A stretch of DNA of 64,000 nt from Centroberyx gerrardi (GCF_048128805.1 NC_136003.1:28550885-28614884), one strand, 5' to 3'; shown: positions 45,301 to 57,135, numbered from the stretch's first letter. Notes: generated by a model not told the origin, from the sequence alone. Numbers and translations: made by a program.

Positions 45301-47111
45301 GTCAAACATTTACCTGAACTGCAGCAGGGCCCAAAATATGCCACTGTTTCTGCCGATGGTGGAGTCGGTGGAGTTGATGGCAAGCACGTTCCCCTGTGCC
45401 GTCCACAACACTAGGGCGCAAAAATGAAAGAATTAAGAAATTACACAGATTAAAAAAGGTGCAATAGAATGAATATGCCAGGTAGAAATGATATAAAGAC
45501 ACTGTCACTTTACCTGCTGCTCCTATTCCAACAAACACAGACGCTGTGTAGAAGCTCCAGGTGTACGGGTAAATGAACATAGCGATGTAGCCACTGTGGA
45601 AAACAACATTAAGAAACATTAGGAGCCTGGATGAGCCTGAACAGACGATATATTAAGCTTGTTGGGGTTGTTGAAGAGCAAGAGTCAAGACGCCTGTGCA
45701 CAGCCACTTGTAATCAGGTGCTGGTTGGTCGCAGGAATGCAAAACAGTCCATATAAAGATTATCTTATCCAACCGCACACTGTGGGGCTTTGCTGAAAAT
45801 GTAATGACATCTTTATTTTTCTTGCGGTTGGATCATTTCTTTATATGGACTGGTTGGGGCTGTGTCGGTCAGTGCTGGAGAGTGGGCTCACCTGTATAGA
45901 AGTCCACTAAAGAACATGGATAGCTGTGGGCCAATGACAGCCACCACTGAAGGGGCGATCAGGTTGGATGCAGAGAAAACTCCATAGATGATGGACATGC
46001 TGCGTGAGAGGAATAACAGCACAGTTAGGGTGAATGCATATAATAATGGACAATTAGTACACCATCCAAACCAGGAAGAACAGTCCTGACAGAAGATGAA
46101 TGATGACTGACAAGTTGCACACACATTTGTTTTCAGATGATTTTGAACCCTTCTTAAAGCTGAACTTGGCAACTTTGCACTTTGGCGGCCCCGAGTGGCA
46201 GTGGGAGATCACTGAGTTTCTGAAAGTTTGAAGGACTTCATTACCCAGGACTTTTGTACTTCGCTCTTATGTTTCGACTCACCACTTCCTGTGAATGGAG
46301 TAGTGACTTTAGACTTTAACAACTCAAAGTATTGAGGAAACAAGGTGGATCTACAGCGTCTCAATTAGTGGAGATGGGACACTCTTCTCTGTTGCAGAAC
46401 CCTATTTGTGATTTAGACTGATATTACTGCTGTATTTCGAGATAGAAAATCTTGCAGCTTTAAACTCTTCCAACTGTTTAAAAAGATACCAACTGCTAAA
46501 ACAGGCAGCAGCACAGTCATAGATTATTTCTGGAAACCTTAGCTCACTGGCATGCAGGGAACTCAAAGTAAACTTTGTTCCCTAAACTGGTGACCCAAGA
46601 TTCAATTATCCTTCAGACCTTTTGACTGTGGCAGATTTGATTATACTTTGCTGGTAGAACGTGCGACCAGGTCTGAAATCACCCCAGGAAATGATTCAGT
46701 CTATGAGAAGAGAGCATGTTGTGCTCATAGTAAGAGCTGCAGAGATGTTGTGAGTCAAAATGTAAAATGTCACGTGAATGGATAACGCAGCAGCTGTGTG
46801 TGGCTCTAATAATACCGATAGATTACCTTGTGTATCCGCTCCCATGGAATTCAGAGCTATTGAAGCTCTTGATAACTGTTTGCTGGAAAGATAAAGAAAG
46901 TAACTGTTACAGTATCAGCACCCCCCCCACACACACACACACACACACACACAACATGGAAGATTGGGCTCTTTGTGATCAATCTGGAATGTGCATCCAT
47001 ACAGTTCAAACCTACCTCTATATTTCCGCATGTTTGAAAAGCAGTGAACATGAACATAAAGCCAAAGCCTAGGATGATGATGTTCAAGAGCGTCTTCCCC
47101 TCTGGACTCAT
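40726..47111 (-). CDS. mfsd11: UNC93-like protein MFSD11, major facilitator superfamily
   Basis: Thirteen coding exons: 47111-47016, 46882-46827, 45999-45892, 45593-45514, 45410-45314, 45198-45140, 44994-44835, 43936-43893, 43787-43722, 43609-43484, 43304-43130, 42302-42167 and 40887-40726. Phases match throughout; the product is 454 aa, close to the human 449. Conserved blocks include FMFMFTAFQTCGN, IIYGVFSASNLIAPSVVAV, GPQLSMF, QGNVLAINS, GRNSGIFWALLQ, the loop DKDRQTVFISLTVISLVG, GLELTFYSGVYGTCIGA, SGIFIGIGEILG, NRFGRNPVVLLG and LGLGDSCFNTQLLS. Hydrophobic segments fit twelve transmembrane helices with a long acidic central loop (exons 7-8). It is an orphan solute carrier; no substrate is assigned. 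A 5' UTR exon is predicted, with donor at 47901 and the next exon starting at 47176, placing the promoter head to head with SRSF2. The exon 12 acceptor directly follows a (UG)n tract. Confidence 0.97.
40990..41080 (-). mobile_element. L2-like LINE 3' tail fragment
   Basis: GAAACATTAATGGTTCCTG and GCAAAATAATAACAGGATAC match, reversed, the L2-like tail at 20380-20455. It lies in the last intron of MFSD11. Confidence 0.45.
41771..42012 (+). mobile_element. L2/Maui-like LINE reverse transcriptase fragment
   Basis: The plus-strand frame reads FADDTQLFPSFPPDDP, then ISACLADISTWMKERHLQLN and LSKTELLV. FADD is the reverse transcriptase catalytic box, and the DISTWM...LQLN..KTE context is typical of L2/Maui-type fish LINEs. 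The fragment is short, antisense to MFSD11, and not an intact element. Confidence 0.85.
42308..42344 (-). repeat. (UG)n in place of the pyrimidine tract of MFSD11 exon 12
   Basis: CA on the plus strand gives (UG)n in the MFSD11 transcript. It is separated from the acceptor by only UCUCAG (exon start 42302). Confidence 0.95.
42573..42801 (+). repeat. Repeat H copy 2
   Basis: Inverted relative to 34617-34850, with shared words GGCGGGACATAACGCAGTGA, GGGATCATTCAAAAATC and GATGCAGCATGAGGTCACC. Confidence 0.75.
43972..44190 (-). mobile_element. MITE-A copy 8, truncated
   Basis: It starts AGCGTTCGACAGATATGGC and retains TTTTGAAGGCCGATATC and GAATTTTATTCTCGGCAGG, then stops. It lies in MFSD11 intron 7. 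Confidence 0.7.
44272..44487 (+). mobile_element. L1/Tx1-like LINE ORF2 C-terminal fragment
   Basis: The frame starts LAAKRMILLNCKKRN and continues FTVYKWLDDYLDIINMEHAV to a stop. An AAKR-ILLNWK-like motif followed by a WL...Y...ME segment is characteristic of the extreme C-terminus of L1-type ORF2. It is antisense to MFSD11 and has no catalytic domain. Confidence 0.65.
45700..45860. repeat. Fold-back repeat in MFSD11 intron 3
   Basis: CAGTCCATATAAAGA near 45745 pairs with TCTTTATATGGACTG near 45838-45852, and TCCAACCGCA pairs with TGCGGTTGGA inside it. The layout is MITE-like, but only one copy is seen. Confidence 0.6.
46155..46466. mobile_element. MITE-D copy 2
   Basis: Starts TTAAAGCTGAACTTGGCAAC and ends TTGCAGCTTTAA. 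It matches 35330-35706. Confidence 0.7.
46929..46953 (+). repeat. (CA)n microsatellite
   Basis: About twelve CA units after a short C run, in MFSD11 intron 1, about 50 bp from the exon 2 acceptor. Confidence 0.9.
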
Positions 47112-47375
47112 TTTGCAGGTTGTCAAAATTCCCTGATGGAAATGAATAGAAAAATCTACCTGGGCCAACAGCACATCTGAGGATAAAAGAACAGAAATAC
47201 ACTTCAGAAAAGTGTGTAACACCGAAGCAACTTTAATATACCCATTAAAAGATTGCTTAGTGGACAGTCCGGCATAGTTCTGTCATTTTAAAACCCACCT
47301 AGTTCCGGTAGCTTGCGTTCTCTCTTGAATAGAAAGAGAGCCTCATACTCAAACGCTATTCACATATCTTTCAGT

Positions 47376-47737
47376 TTTTATCGCCAAACATACACATCGT
47401 ACATCATGACTTAAGAGCTTTTACGCTACCTTAGTGTCCACTGGTAAATTCGGCGTACAAGAGATCCAACCGACAGCAGTTTTATTTCACTAAAATCATA
47501 ACTTTTAGAATTGGTTTCCACTGCTCTCCGCCACCCTACACGGTATATTTTGGTGGAAGAAGATTGTGGAAATGACAGGCGAAGCCATAATAAAAGCTTA
47601 TATTGTATTGAAAGAAGTGTTGCCTGGTGCATTAGGTATACGCCGAATTATAAAGTGGGACGTATAGATTCATATAAAGTGTTAATTCCTGTTGTAACAT
47701 GTTGTATTTTTGATGATAAGCGAGGTAGCATTAAACC
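47376..47737. mobile_element. MITE-B copy 2
   Basis: It has AAATTCGGCGTACAAGAG on the left and TATACGCCGAATTATAAAG on the right, with an inverted outer pair around them. It lies in the 5' UTR intron of MFSD11. Reverse-complemented, it aligns with copy 3 along most of its length. Confidence 0.75.
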
Positions 47738-47901
47738 GTTAGATTTCTGAATGGTGTTTGACTTGAGGTTCTCTTCACACAAGAGAAAGAGGAACGTATC
47801 GGGACACCGATTGACCTTGATCACAAGAGTTTTCTTTACTGTGTAAGAAAAGTAAGCTATTGTTATTGTTATTGTAGTAAGCTATGACACGGAAAACTCA
47901 C

Positions 47902-49001
47902 CGGCGGTGTTGAAGCTGTGGCTTTTGAAGCTAACCCTACGGCTGCTCTTGTTTGTGCAAAATCACTGTCTCTTTGGGGACATAGTTAACGTTAGCACTT
48001 TGTGGAATACCCGATATCCTCAGCCATTCATGTACTCCGTGTAATTACTAAGTTAGCTGCAAGATGAAGATGACACTTTTTCGTCGTCTAAAACAAGATT
48101 CTCCTGGAGTATCTTCACAGCAGCAGTATCTCTGACTGGCCCCGAAACTGGAAAAGGCTGTCATGTGAATCAATCAGCTGACCGAAGTGCTGTGTATCAT
48201 CTCAGCAATTTCCTCCATCCCGGAATATGCCCTCGTGCTCCTTTATCGTCAATTTACATATGCTGAGACCAGAGGCACTTCTGTAACTACGCTTCTGCTT
48301 AAACCAATCCAGTTGTGTTTAGTTAAAGCAAAATGAAGGCGCATGCAAACATCCGATCGGGGGAGTTCTACTTCCGGGTAATTGGCAGAGGAAAAAACAA
48401 AACAAAACAAAATCCAAAACGATTGAATCATAGAAATATTAAAGAAATGTGAATATATATTTTTGTTGTTTTAAAGCGCGATGTACTGCTTCATTTCGAG
48501 CCACAACTACAGGTAGCTGCCAGAAGAAATAATACAACTTCCGGTTAAAAATAAAATAAAACCCGAAATTTAAAAATTATACAAAACACAAACGTGTGGC
48601 CATGTATATTACACAACTAGAAGTAAAAATCCATCATGTATTTAAGGATTAATCTTTATTAAAATATAACACAATTGTTTCTACAAAAATTTCCTTTTTA
48701 TTGTTAGGGTTGTACTTTGACGTGGTTCATGCTTTTATTTTGAAGGCGAAATCACTTAACTTCCTGTTTTATTGTAGTTCCTTTGGCTGGCTTGAGGCAG
48801 ATCGTGGCGACACAATCGACGGCGGGCTGTTGGAGGGATTCACTTATCTTTGTGACTGTGTATTTAATATAGCCCAAATACACCTTAGGAGATTTAATAC
48901 ACGCTGCACCATCGTCCGTTTGTGGTATTCCACAGGCAGGTAGCGTTACCGTTACCTCGCTAAACTCTTTCAGGAAGGTTCTCGGGCCTCACAGTTTAAT
49001 C
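47902..49001. promoter_or_regulatory. Head-to-head MFSD11/SRSF2 promoter
   Basis: The predicted MFSD11 5' UTR exon (donor GTGAGT at 47901) and the SRSF2 ATG (49002) face away from each other across about 1.1 kb. ETS-type ACTTCCGG sites lie at 48370-48377 and 48537-48544, and a CCAAT near 48303. ETS/GABP sites are typical of bidirectional promoters. The human genes have the same divergent arrangement. Confidence 0.65.
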
Positions 49002-50580
49002 ATGAGTTACGGTAGGCCTCCGCCCGACGTCGAGGGCATGACTTCCCTCAAAGTGGACAATCTGACCTACCGGACATCGCCCGAAACCCTGCGACGCGTA
49101 TTCGAGAAGTATGGCCGGGTAGGAGATGTTTACATTCCCCGCGATCGTTACACGAAAGAAAGCCGGGGGTTCGCCTTTGTGCGTTTCCACGACAAACGGG
49201 ACGCCGAGGACGCTATGGACGCCATGGACGGCGCGCTGTTGGACGGGCGTGAGTTGCGGGTCCAGATGGCCCGGTACGGGAGACCCCCCGACTCCCACCA
49301 CGGCGGAGGAGGAGGGCGGCGTGGGGGAGGACCGGCCCGGAGGTACGGCGGTTATGGTCGTCGAAGCAGAAGGTAAGAGTGAGCACATTGTTTGGTTAAC
49401 GAGCCCCCCATACGTTCCGTTGTCGCGTGTATGCTGCGCATTGAAAAACCTTGCAATTCAATGTGGCTTTGCTTATTGGTAAATTTGCACACTTCATAGA
49501 GCAAGACTGGAGACGTTTTATGGATCTTTAGGCTCCACTCCTCAAAACGGCGTACATCCAATCACCTGAGCAGTACTTACTTCAATAAAATCTAATTTTA
49601 TAAAACCGGTTCGCCTCGTATTCCCACAAGCTCTTCCACCAAAACACACCGTGGAGAGCGGGAGTGAGCAGTGTGAACCAATTCTAAAAGTTGAGATTTT
49701 GTTGAAATAACAGGCTGCTTGGTGGATCACTTGTATGCCGAATTTACCAGAAGACCCTAGTGATACTGAAGAGGCGATAAGTCATGTTCTATCAGATGTG
49801 TACCGTCTCCGATAAGAAAGCCAACATTAAATTGTCGAATTTATGAATGCAATTGGCGCGAGTTCCCTCCATACGGAAGGTGTCTGGCCTAGTGATTTAA
49901 CGTTAGTTGAACTAATTTCTCCCTCTCAGTAGTTACAGCTACACCCTTATTGTTGGTAACCCATCTGAAAAGCCCCAAAGTATTGATTTACTGAGCTCAC
50001 TTTGGTGCAAAATGTAAATTTGGTAATCTAGTGGGGCCCAAGGTCCTTGTAAGTGTTCCAGTGGTCCCCAGAAAAATGAAGAATAGTTTAATCTATTAGT
50101 TCACTCACTAAAAGTTAGCATAATGAGAGACTGGAATGGCCTGATTTTGCACCAGTGTAGCTCCATAATAACAACACAGTACAACGACGGGCCTCTTTTT
50201 CTAATGCCAAAGTATGTGAATGCCACTGATGCACACTTCGGTGACAGTTGTTTTCAAATTGTAGATGATAACTCAACCCACTAAATGTATACAGCTGTTC
50301 CCCCAGCCCGAGACGCCGGAGACACAGCCGGTCCCGCAGCAGGAGCCGCTCTCGCTCCCGAAGCCGGTCCCGCTACAGCAGATCAAGATCTCGGTCCTAC
50401 TCCCGGTCCAAGTCCCGCTCTCCCCAGAGGAAGAAGACCAAGGCCAAGTCCCAGTCCCGCTCCAGGTCCAGGTCCAAGTCGAGGTCCAGAAGCCGCACTC
50501 CGTCATCCAAAAGAGGCTCCAGGTCTAGATCTAAAAGTCAGCCCAAGTCGGCGGGGGAGAATGGAGGCGAATCCCCTTAG
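49002..50580 (+). CDS. srsf2: Serine/arginine-rich splicing factor 2
   Basis: Two coding exons, 49002-49372 and 50307-50580, join in phase 2 and encode 214 aa (human 221). The RRM occupies residues about 14-92, with RNP2 LKVDNL (16-21) and RNP1 RGFAFVRF (55-62). The hinge keeps [10 protein letters not shown] with Pro95, the position mutated in human myeloid disease. A Gly-rich linker leads into an RS domain of alternating Arg-Ser dipeptides. The protein binds exonic enhancers and recruits U1 and U2 components in the nucleus. After the stop, a GTAAGT donor at 50596 and a strong TTTTTCAG acceptor before 52446 predict a 3' UTR intron, matching the known autoregulatory 3' UTR splicing of this gene. 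It is divergent from MFSD11 and convergent with METTL23. The ATG is the first in the exon and matches the family N-terminus. Confidence 0.97.
49450..49840. mobile_element. MITE-B copy 3
   Basis: Within SRSF2 intron 1. The left arm carries GCTTTGCTTATTGGTAAATT and GGCTCCACTCCTCAAAACGG. The right arm carries TGTATGCCGAATTTACC and CTCCGATAAGAAAGCC in inverted relation. It begins about 80 bp after the exon 1 donor. Confidence 0.75.
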
Positions 50581-53500
50581 TGCATCAACAGCAGAGTAAG
50601 TTTGATGAAACTATTTCAGCTGTTAATTTTGAAGTCTGCTGCACAGGCAATGATAAAGATTTTCACATTTTTAAAATTCGATTCCTTTTTCCCAGTGTCA
50701 TTTTTAAGAGGTTGGCGTCAGGGAGGGAGATGAACTACAGCCACAAGCCAAATGCTAGTAAGTTTTGGCTGTGGCTGGTAAGTTTATCTACTCTACCAGC
50801 CACTTTGGCAGGTACTCAACCATCATTTTGAAGGTCCTATTCTATTCTAGCCTAGTTGGCTGGTAAAACTGTGATAGCGGCTGGGACATTTTGAGTTGAA
50901 CCAGCCACTGTAGCCAATCAATAAAAAAAAAAGTTTCCTGCCCTGGTCAGGATACAGGGGGGGGGGCACTTTCCTCCCCCAAGAAATTGATCTGCAACCT
51001 GTGTTCTTGGATTCAGTGTTACGACATGTCATACCCAGTGTACACCAGGTTCATTTTTCCAGTTAATATCAAGCTAAGTCGTTTTGAAAAAACGTTTTGA
51101 TGGTAAACCAAATCTGGAATTTTCTCCTTCCCAAGCTGCGGCATCCTGTTTGCAAAAGTGGAGTTTGGAGTTTGTGCTGAGCTGAGGCAGTATGAGCAGT
51201 TAGAAGGGGTGTGGTGAGCTGCCCACGGGCCGCCTGCTGCTGGTGAGGGTTCAATGCAGCAGGTTGGAGGCAGTCAGTGTTGGGGTTTGGTGTTGAGGTA
51301 CGTCTGTCTGCCCGCCATTGGACAGAAACTGTCCTCCAGGTCGCGTCCCCAACCAGGGGGATGATGGTACTTGAGGGGAACCAAGGTTTGTCCAACTCTT
51401 ATCCCATGTCTGTTTCATTTTTTTTTTTGTTCACTCCCATTTTCTCGCTCACTTCTATCCTTGTACCCCATTTTCAATACAGCAAATTTACAATTACACA
51501 TGGATTTTTATCGATGAGGCCTACCATTGTGGGTGATTAAGGCCGTGATCAGATAGGAGGCTTCCTTCTGCTCGAAAGTAACAGAGAGCAAGAGCACAAG
51601 GAGCTCATGCAACTATATAATTAGTGTTAGCTAGGTAACCTGAAGTAACAAAGGGGATAACGTTGAAAATAAAAATGGCAGAGAAAGTTAGCGATTGCTC
51701 TGCTTGCTCTTGTACAGTATGAGGAGCCCATACTAAAGTTAACATTACTCACTGGGAAACTCTTACTTCCCTCTGACTTTCCTCCCGCTGATTTGTTCTG
51801 TCCTGACACTGATATAATGCACAGTGCGGCTAAACAGCGCCGCAACACACTGCATCAAAAACTTGAGGCGCACAATCTGCAGGAGATGCGCTTGCCGTGA
51901 CCAAACCATCAAAGTAACTGAAAAAACAAAAAAAAACTGCAGGCTCGTTCAAAAAAGCACCCGATGTGATCACGGCCTGAGGCTGAGATTAGGGTTCGAC
52001 CGGTATGGGTTTTTAATTTAATCATATTTTTTGGGATTAATGCAGCCGATTAAAAGATTTTGTGTGCTGATATTTGATGCTCACCATTAAAACTCAGAAT
52101 GACAATAAACATTGATGCATATATCAAAATGTTGCATTAGCATCAATTCAGGCTAAGCTCTCCCCATATCAACCAGTGTAGTATTGATCAATTATACAAC
52201 AAATATGTAATCAAACAAACTGCATCATATCCATCATATGAGAGGTGGATGACTATCAGATTTTTAACAAAAGGCCAATATCGGCTCAATATATTGGTCC
52301 AACCCTAGTTGACATGTAAATTGTGTGCTGCAGGGGGGTGGGAAGGATTCAGCACATCAATATTGGAGATTAAAAAAAAAAAAAAAAGTAAAACATTCTT
52401 GTAGTTTTTCATTTTCTAACCATTGCTTGTTTTGACATTTTTCAGGCGACTACTTCAGAGCTTCAAGTCCAAGACTGGATCCCACCCAAGCAACAGTTTC
52501 CTGGTGTAAAAGGTTACTTTTGTGTCTTCCATGCCTTGGTCTCTTTTCTATTTGTCCGGCCTCCAAAAAAGGCTTGATTTTTCATTTCATTAATGTGCTG
52601 TGATTTTTCATTTCCTTTTTAATGACCTACAATTATTATGCAGAATTCTTCTATCTGTATGGTTTAAGTGTGGAGAGTAATTTACAGCCATATCCTGTTT
52701 TCTGGCCTGTTTTTGTAATGCTTTCACAGGATAATACCGGTGTTTTTTTTAAAGTTTGCGCCAGGAGTTTAGGTTCCCCCTCTCCTTTGTATGGAGATAT
52801 CAAGACTCGTTTTCCTCCCTTGAGAAGAAGCCATTTGCTGCCATTCATTCTTGTCCAGTATGAAAAACAAATTCCACAGAGAATCCATCACAGTAGGCAG
52901 TTTATAGTACAACGATTTATGATCGCCCGATGGACATCGCTACAAAGTCACCAACATTACATCATCGCTCAACTTTGATGTTGGACGCTGTCGCTCATAA
53001 AAAGTAGAAACACTAGAGCGATTATAGAGCGCATGGCAGAGGTTCAGTCATTTGCTCTCATCTAGTTACTTTACTTTGTTACTATAGTTCTAAATAGCAA
53101 CTAGTTACTTTACTAAGTTAGTCTTTATTAAAAGTAACTTAGTCGAGTGCTTTCAAGTTACCCGCTTAAAAACTTCACAACTTTTATGTCTTCTGGTGAT
53201 GTTCTCACTAGCAGGCTATAGAAATCATCACCGAGTACACTGCTGTTATCTACTTATCTGTCTACTACAAGCAGCTTTCATTTATTTGGGGTCTGATTGT
53301 CTTTATGGTAAAGGAAGCCTTGATTAATCATGTCTGGTCTAAAAAATAAACAGCAAACAGCGCTCACAACACATTGGCAAGTGCTTTCAGTTCTCAGATG
53401 TACAGTAACAATAATGTTCTTACGATTTTCTTCCATCAGTTCAAAGTAATGTAAATATTCCCAGGTTGTGAAGTTTATTGTTGTGTCCGTTCTGAAAGCG

Positions 53501-55000
53501 AGTCGGAGCCTACAGACTCCAACCAGCTGCTGCAGTCTGCTTTTAATAACGCGTAACGAATGTAACTAAATATATTTTCTTAATTGCACTAATTGAAAAT
53601 GTAACCATTTGAAAGGAAAATAATAATAATACAGTTTGTAAGCCAGTCTGCAGAATAGCCTAATGTACCTACATGTTATGTAACGGCTCTTGCAATGTTA
53701 TTTTTCACTGTTTCTTTTTAAATAAGAAGTTTCATTCAAGTAAATCTATTGTCTTTATCCAGGTCTAGATAAATAACATAAATTGTCTCCTCAGTGTACG
53801 TTTTATTCTACAGTCTATTACAAAAGTACGGTCTTCCAGAGCTGTTGATTACCGTTTAATTTGAGCTCAGAGAATTAATCGAGATTAGGATAAGAGAGTT
53901 CCATAATGTTGTCATGACAACTTGGGGTCAAAGTTCAATCCAATTTAAGTCTCAGCGGTGGGCGCAATGACCATCGCAAGGATGACAGATCGCCTATCGC
54001 TGGAAATATAAACATGTCATTGCGACCGACGATAGAATATGATCATCGCCGGTGGTGACGATCATAAATCGCTGTACTATAAACTGCCCTTAAACACGAA
54101 GCCTTCATTTGGTTTTGGTCAAAGTTTCTGTTTTCTCCTCATTTCATTGCGCTGAGTTGAGTGTTTTCATATCAGCGCTGTGTTCCTGTCAATCTGCTGA
54201 CACCCACAGTAAGAAATGGAAGTCTCCTTCAGGAAAATAGTCCCTCAGAAAAATGTTGCCCCATAAACTTTATACTCACGTCCATGTCTTTTTATTTAGG
54301 GACATCTTTGTTAGGCAGGACAGCAGTTTCATTTCAAGCTAGATTTGACACTGTAAAGTTTGTATGTGAAAAAAAAGTAAATGTAAAAAAAAAAAACAAT
54401 TGCATAAATAATTGGGGGGAAATGTAAACTAGATGCAGACAGCAGTAAATGGGCTATAACTCTAAATGACACCGGTATTCTCCTTTCTAAGTTGGAAAAC
54501 TATCAGGTCAATGAAAGGCCATCACAGATTTTAAGGTATTACACGTTTCTTACGCATTTGTTTGATTTTTACAAAACATGGCACTCATTTACTGGCCTGT
54601 AGGCTTTGTGTCTTTTTTAGTTTTTCTTTTATTTCATTTTTGATTCTAATCCTCCTCGTATTTTTTTTGTGCACTAGGCGCAGTTGTGTAGCAGTTGAGT
54701 ATTGCTGGTTAGCTGTTAAGGTGGCGTGTTGCTCTGCTGAGTGCTTGGATGTGTCCAGTATTCTCCAGAATGCTCCTGTGACTACCGATGGTATGGTTGC
54801 TACAATTTCATCCTTTGTAGGATGAATTTTATTTTCTCCATATGGTAATTTGTATGTCAAACGTATGGCATTTTTAAAATTTCTTCTAACAGAACTAGTG
54901 CATCATGCCTCGCCCAGATTGCATTCTTTTCCCCTTTTCTTGTTTAGATCAATGTGAATTTCATTAAAGATTTGGTGTTTTGTCTAAAATGGCTTCATGT
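50581..55000 (+). other. SRSF2 3' UTR and downstream region
   Basis: A predicted 3' UTR intron runs from 50596 to 52445, and the next exon starts GCGACTACTTCAGAGC. MITE-A copy 9 lies inside that intron. Polyadenylation signal candidates are AATAAA at 53345-53350 and ATTAAA near 54963. The rest is AT-rich. Open frames here (for example at 52622-52978) have no recognisable protein features. Confidence 0.5.
51990..52307 (-). mobile_element. MITE-A copy 9, internally deleted
   Basis: Both ends are present: TAGGGTTCGACCGGTATGGG on the left and ATATTGGTCCAACCCTA on the right, an inverted pair. At about 320 bp it lacks the CAGAGGCTTTTCC block of copy 1. Confidence 0.8.
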
Positions 55001-55028
55001 TTTATTACTCAGGTTTTCCAGTTTGAAT

Positions 55029-55034
55029 TTTATT
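55029..55034 (-). terminator. Probable polyadenylation signal of METTL23
   Basis: TTTATT on the plus strand (AATAAA on the minus), about 270 bases downstream of the METTL23 stop. An alternative lies at 55001-55006. Confidence 0.45.
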
Positions 55035-55300
55035 TGTCATATGTACAGTGATACACACAGTGTATAAAATTCAATGAAAACCTTAATGGTAGGTTCCTAC
55101 TTCAAATTGTTTAACATCGTGGCAACACAATGCTTCAAATTACTCAATTAAACATCATTAAAAGCATGCTGCACAGTTATTTGGGCTGTAAGTCTCACAG
55201 ATGTTCCTAAATCTGACTGGAAATTGGATGAGGCATAACTGGGAATCGAACAAACATTGAGGTTGTCAATCCAAGGGAAGTCTTCTGGGTGGCATGTCGT

Positions 55301-57135
55301 CTATAGCCGATCCTCCTCCGTCTTCAGTGTGATTATCATCATTTGTACAGTGTGGCTACCTGGCAGTGTTGATCCAGCCAGCTGAGCTTTGTTGGCGTTA
55401 AATCTTTCCAGTGGAACATTGACACACCGCAGCTTCCACCTGTGGAGCAACGCTTCAATGGACCAGTCAGCACTGAAACAGGAAGGGGAGATGTAGCTGG
55501 TTACGATGGTATAGATCCAATTCATGAATGAATCCCAAGCCACTTATTAGTTAAAGATGTGGGTGGAGAAAGTGAATGAGTAACGCTCTCCCCTCCTGCA
55601 ACAACTTCAACTGCTCAGTGGCCAACAGGAGAAAACTGGTTATACTGGGCAGCTCCCAGTGTGAATGTGTTGCAGGGTGCTCAGCTGACTTTTCCTGGAT
55701 AAATAAAGATTAAAAGAAGAAAGCAAGTGTACCTTCTTTCTTGGTACGTCGTCCAAAACTGGGCCTTGGGGTTTTTCCTCAGCAGAAAAGCGATGGTCAC
55801 AAGAACATTTTCAAAATCTGAAATAGGTAAAACAAATTATGGTGGTTTTATAGCAAATGATTCTAAGCCTACAATTTATACTAAACGTTCATGTTGCTGC
55901 AGAAAGTAACCTTCTGGCTCGTAGAAAACATCTGATCCCAGGATAATGTCCAGTGTAGGAAGCAGAACAAGATCGGGTGAGATCTCGCCCCAGGTCAGCC
56001 CCAACACCAGCACATGGGGCAGCCTGTTGGCTTCACAGCTCCGCCTGCAGTTCTCCAGACAGTGTGGAAGCTCCACGCTGTCAGACAGGATCACTTTGGC
56101 CCCACACTTTGCAGCCACCACACCTGGTAGACTCACACCTGCACCGAGCTGAAAAGAAATATCCCAAAGTGTTCATCAGGGAGTTGTGGCACAAGTCAAT
56201 TTTCAAGATGGCAGCTGGACTTTACTCAGTTTATCATATTGTGAACTGAAATGTGCTTCCCACCTCCAGTACTGTCTTCTGCCTCAGCTCCTCTCTGTGT
56301 GTCCATAGATACTGTGCCAGCACCACCGCACAGGGCCAGACATACATGCCATATTGTGGATCAAGCACCTGAGATCATGGATCAAAGTTATGAGAAATTA
56401 TTTACAAGCAAACCATGAAATAGTGTATGGTACCTCCAATGCATGCAGCAATTATTTATCAGTGACATAACAGATCATAGGCATCAGTAGTCCTGATAGG
56501 TGCCGTCCTCCTATAGCGAGACGCATACTCCACAGTCCATTCTAAAATCTGGTAATTTAATGCTGCCATGCTTATCGGCAAATGTACATACGTGATACAA
56601 GACCTTTTACGAATCATTGGGGTCTTCTGGTCAAATCGGCGTATAGATGATCCACCCAACTGCACGTTATTACAATTAAATTTCATCTTTTGTAACTGGT
56701 TCATAGTGCTCGACCGCCCTTCATTGAGTAATGTTATTTTGGTGGATGAAGAAGGGGTGAACAGGTGAGCCAATTATATAAAACCTGAAATTTTACTGGA
56801 GTACGTGCTTCTTGGTGTATTGAAAGCATGCCGAATTGAAGAGTGGACCCTAACGACTCATATTCCTTCTACCATGTATGTACCACTGCTGATACGCAAG
56901 GCTAAATTAAATATAAAGATTGTTTAGAAATGTTTGGCACGAGAGTACGGCACGTGTCCTGTCGTGCACGATTTGAAGTTGCAGACAGCTAACGTTACAT
57001 CCAGGATTATATGTATTAAAAACCACAACAAACCTCGGGTATGGAGACAGTGAGTGACTGCAATGTGTTCTTATTTGCTTCAAATGTGAAGGCTTTGTAA
57101 GCTATGTTAGGTATTTCGGCTCCACTGTGGTCCAT
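55301..57135 (-). CDS. mettl23: Methyltransferase-like protein 23
   Basis: Five exons: 57135-57034, 56368-56264, 56148-55911, 55817-55733 and 55472-55301; 233 aa with consistent phases. The order is VLDPQYGMYVWPCAVVLAQY, then the SAM-binding glycine motif LELGAGVSLPG (residues 68-78), the acidic post-loop ILSDSVELPHC, GLTWGEISPD, the DIILGSDVFYEPE segment typical of METTL21-type enzymes, and the C-terminal STLPGSHTV. These are METTL23 hallmarks. The mammalian protein is an arginine methyltransferase reported to modify histone H3R17; activity here is inferred from the family. The start ATG is preceded by an out-of-frame ATG ten bases upstream, which could act as a small upstream frame. It is divergent from JMJD6 with 590 bp between start codons and convergent with SRSF2. 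Confidence 0.96.
55555..55725 (+). mobile_element. tRNA-derived SINE fragment, copy 4
   Basis: GAGTGAATG-like AAGTGAATGAGTAACGCTCT, GTGTGAATGTGTTGCAGGGT and the tail GGATAAATAAAGATTAAA. It lies in METTL23 intron 4 and shares its first block with 18870-19045. Confidence 0.65.
56545..56920. mobile_element. MITE-B copy 4, most complete
   Basis: Inverted arms of more than 100 bp: GCTTATCGGCAAATGTACAT and GTCAAATCGGCGTATAGATG on the left pair with AAAGCATGCCGAATTGAAG and ATGTATGTACCACTGC on the right. It lies in METTL23 intron 1. It defines the family: about 370 bp, long TIRs, no coding capacity. Confidence 0.8.

Noticed and set aside
52622-52978. 118-aa frame downstream of SRSF2
   Set aside because: No motif, no plausible splice context and AT-rich codon use; it lies in the likely 3' UTR of SRSF2.
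56600-56870. A 9-bp target-site duplication (ACGAATCAT / ACGACTCAT) for MITE-B
   Set aside because: The same word precedes the equivalent block in the copy at 58.1 kb, so it is part of the long inverted arm and not duplicated host DNA.
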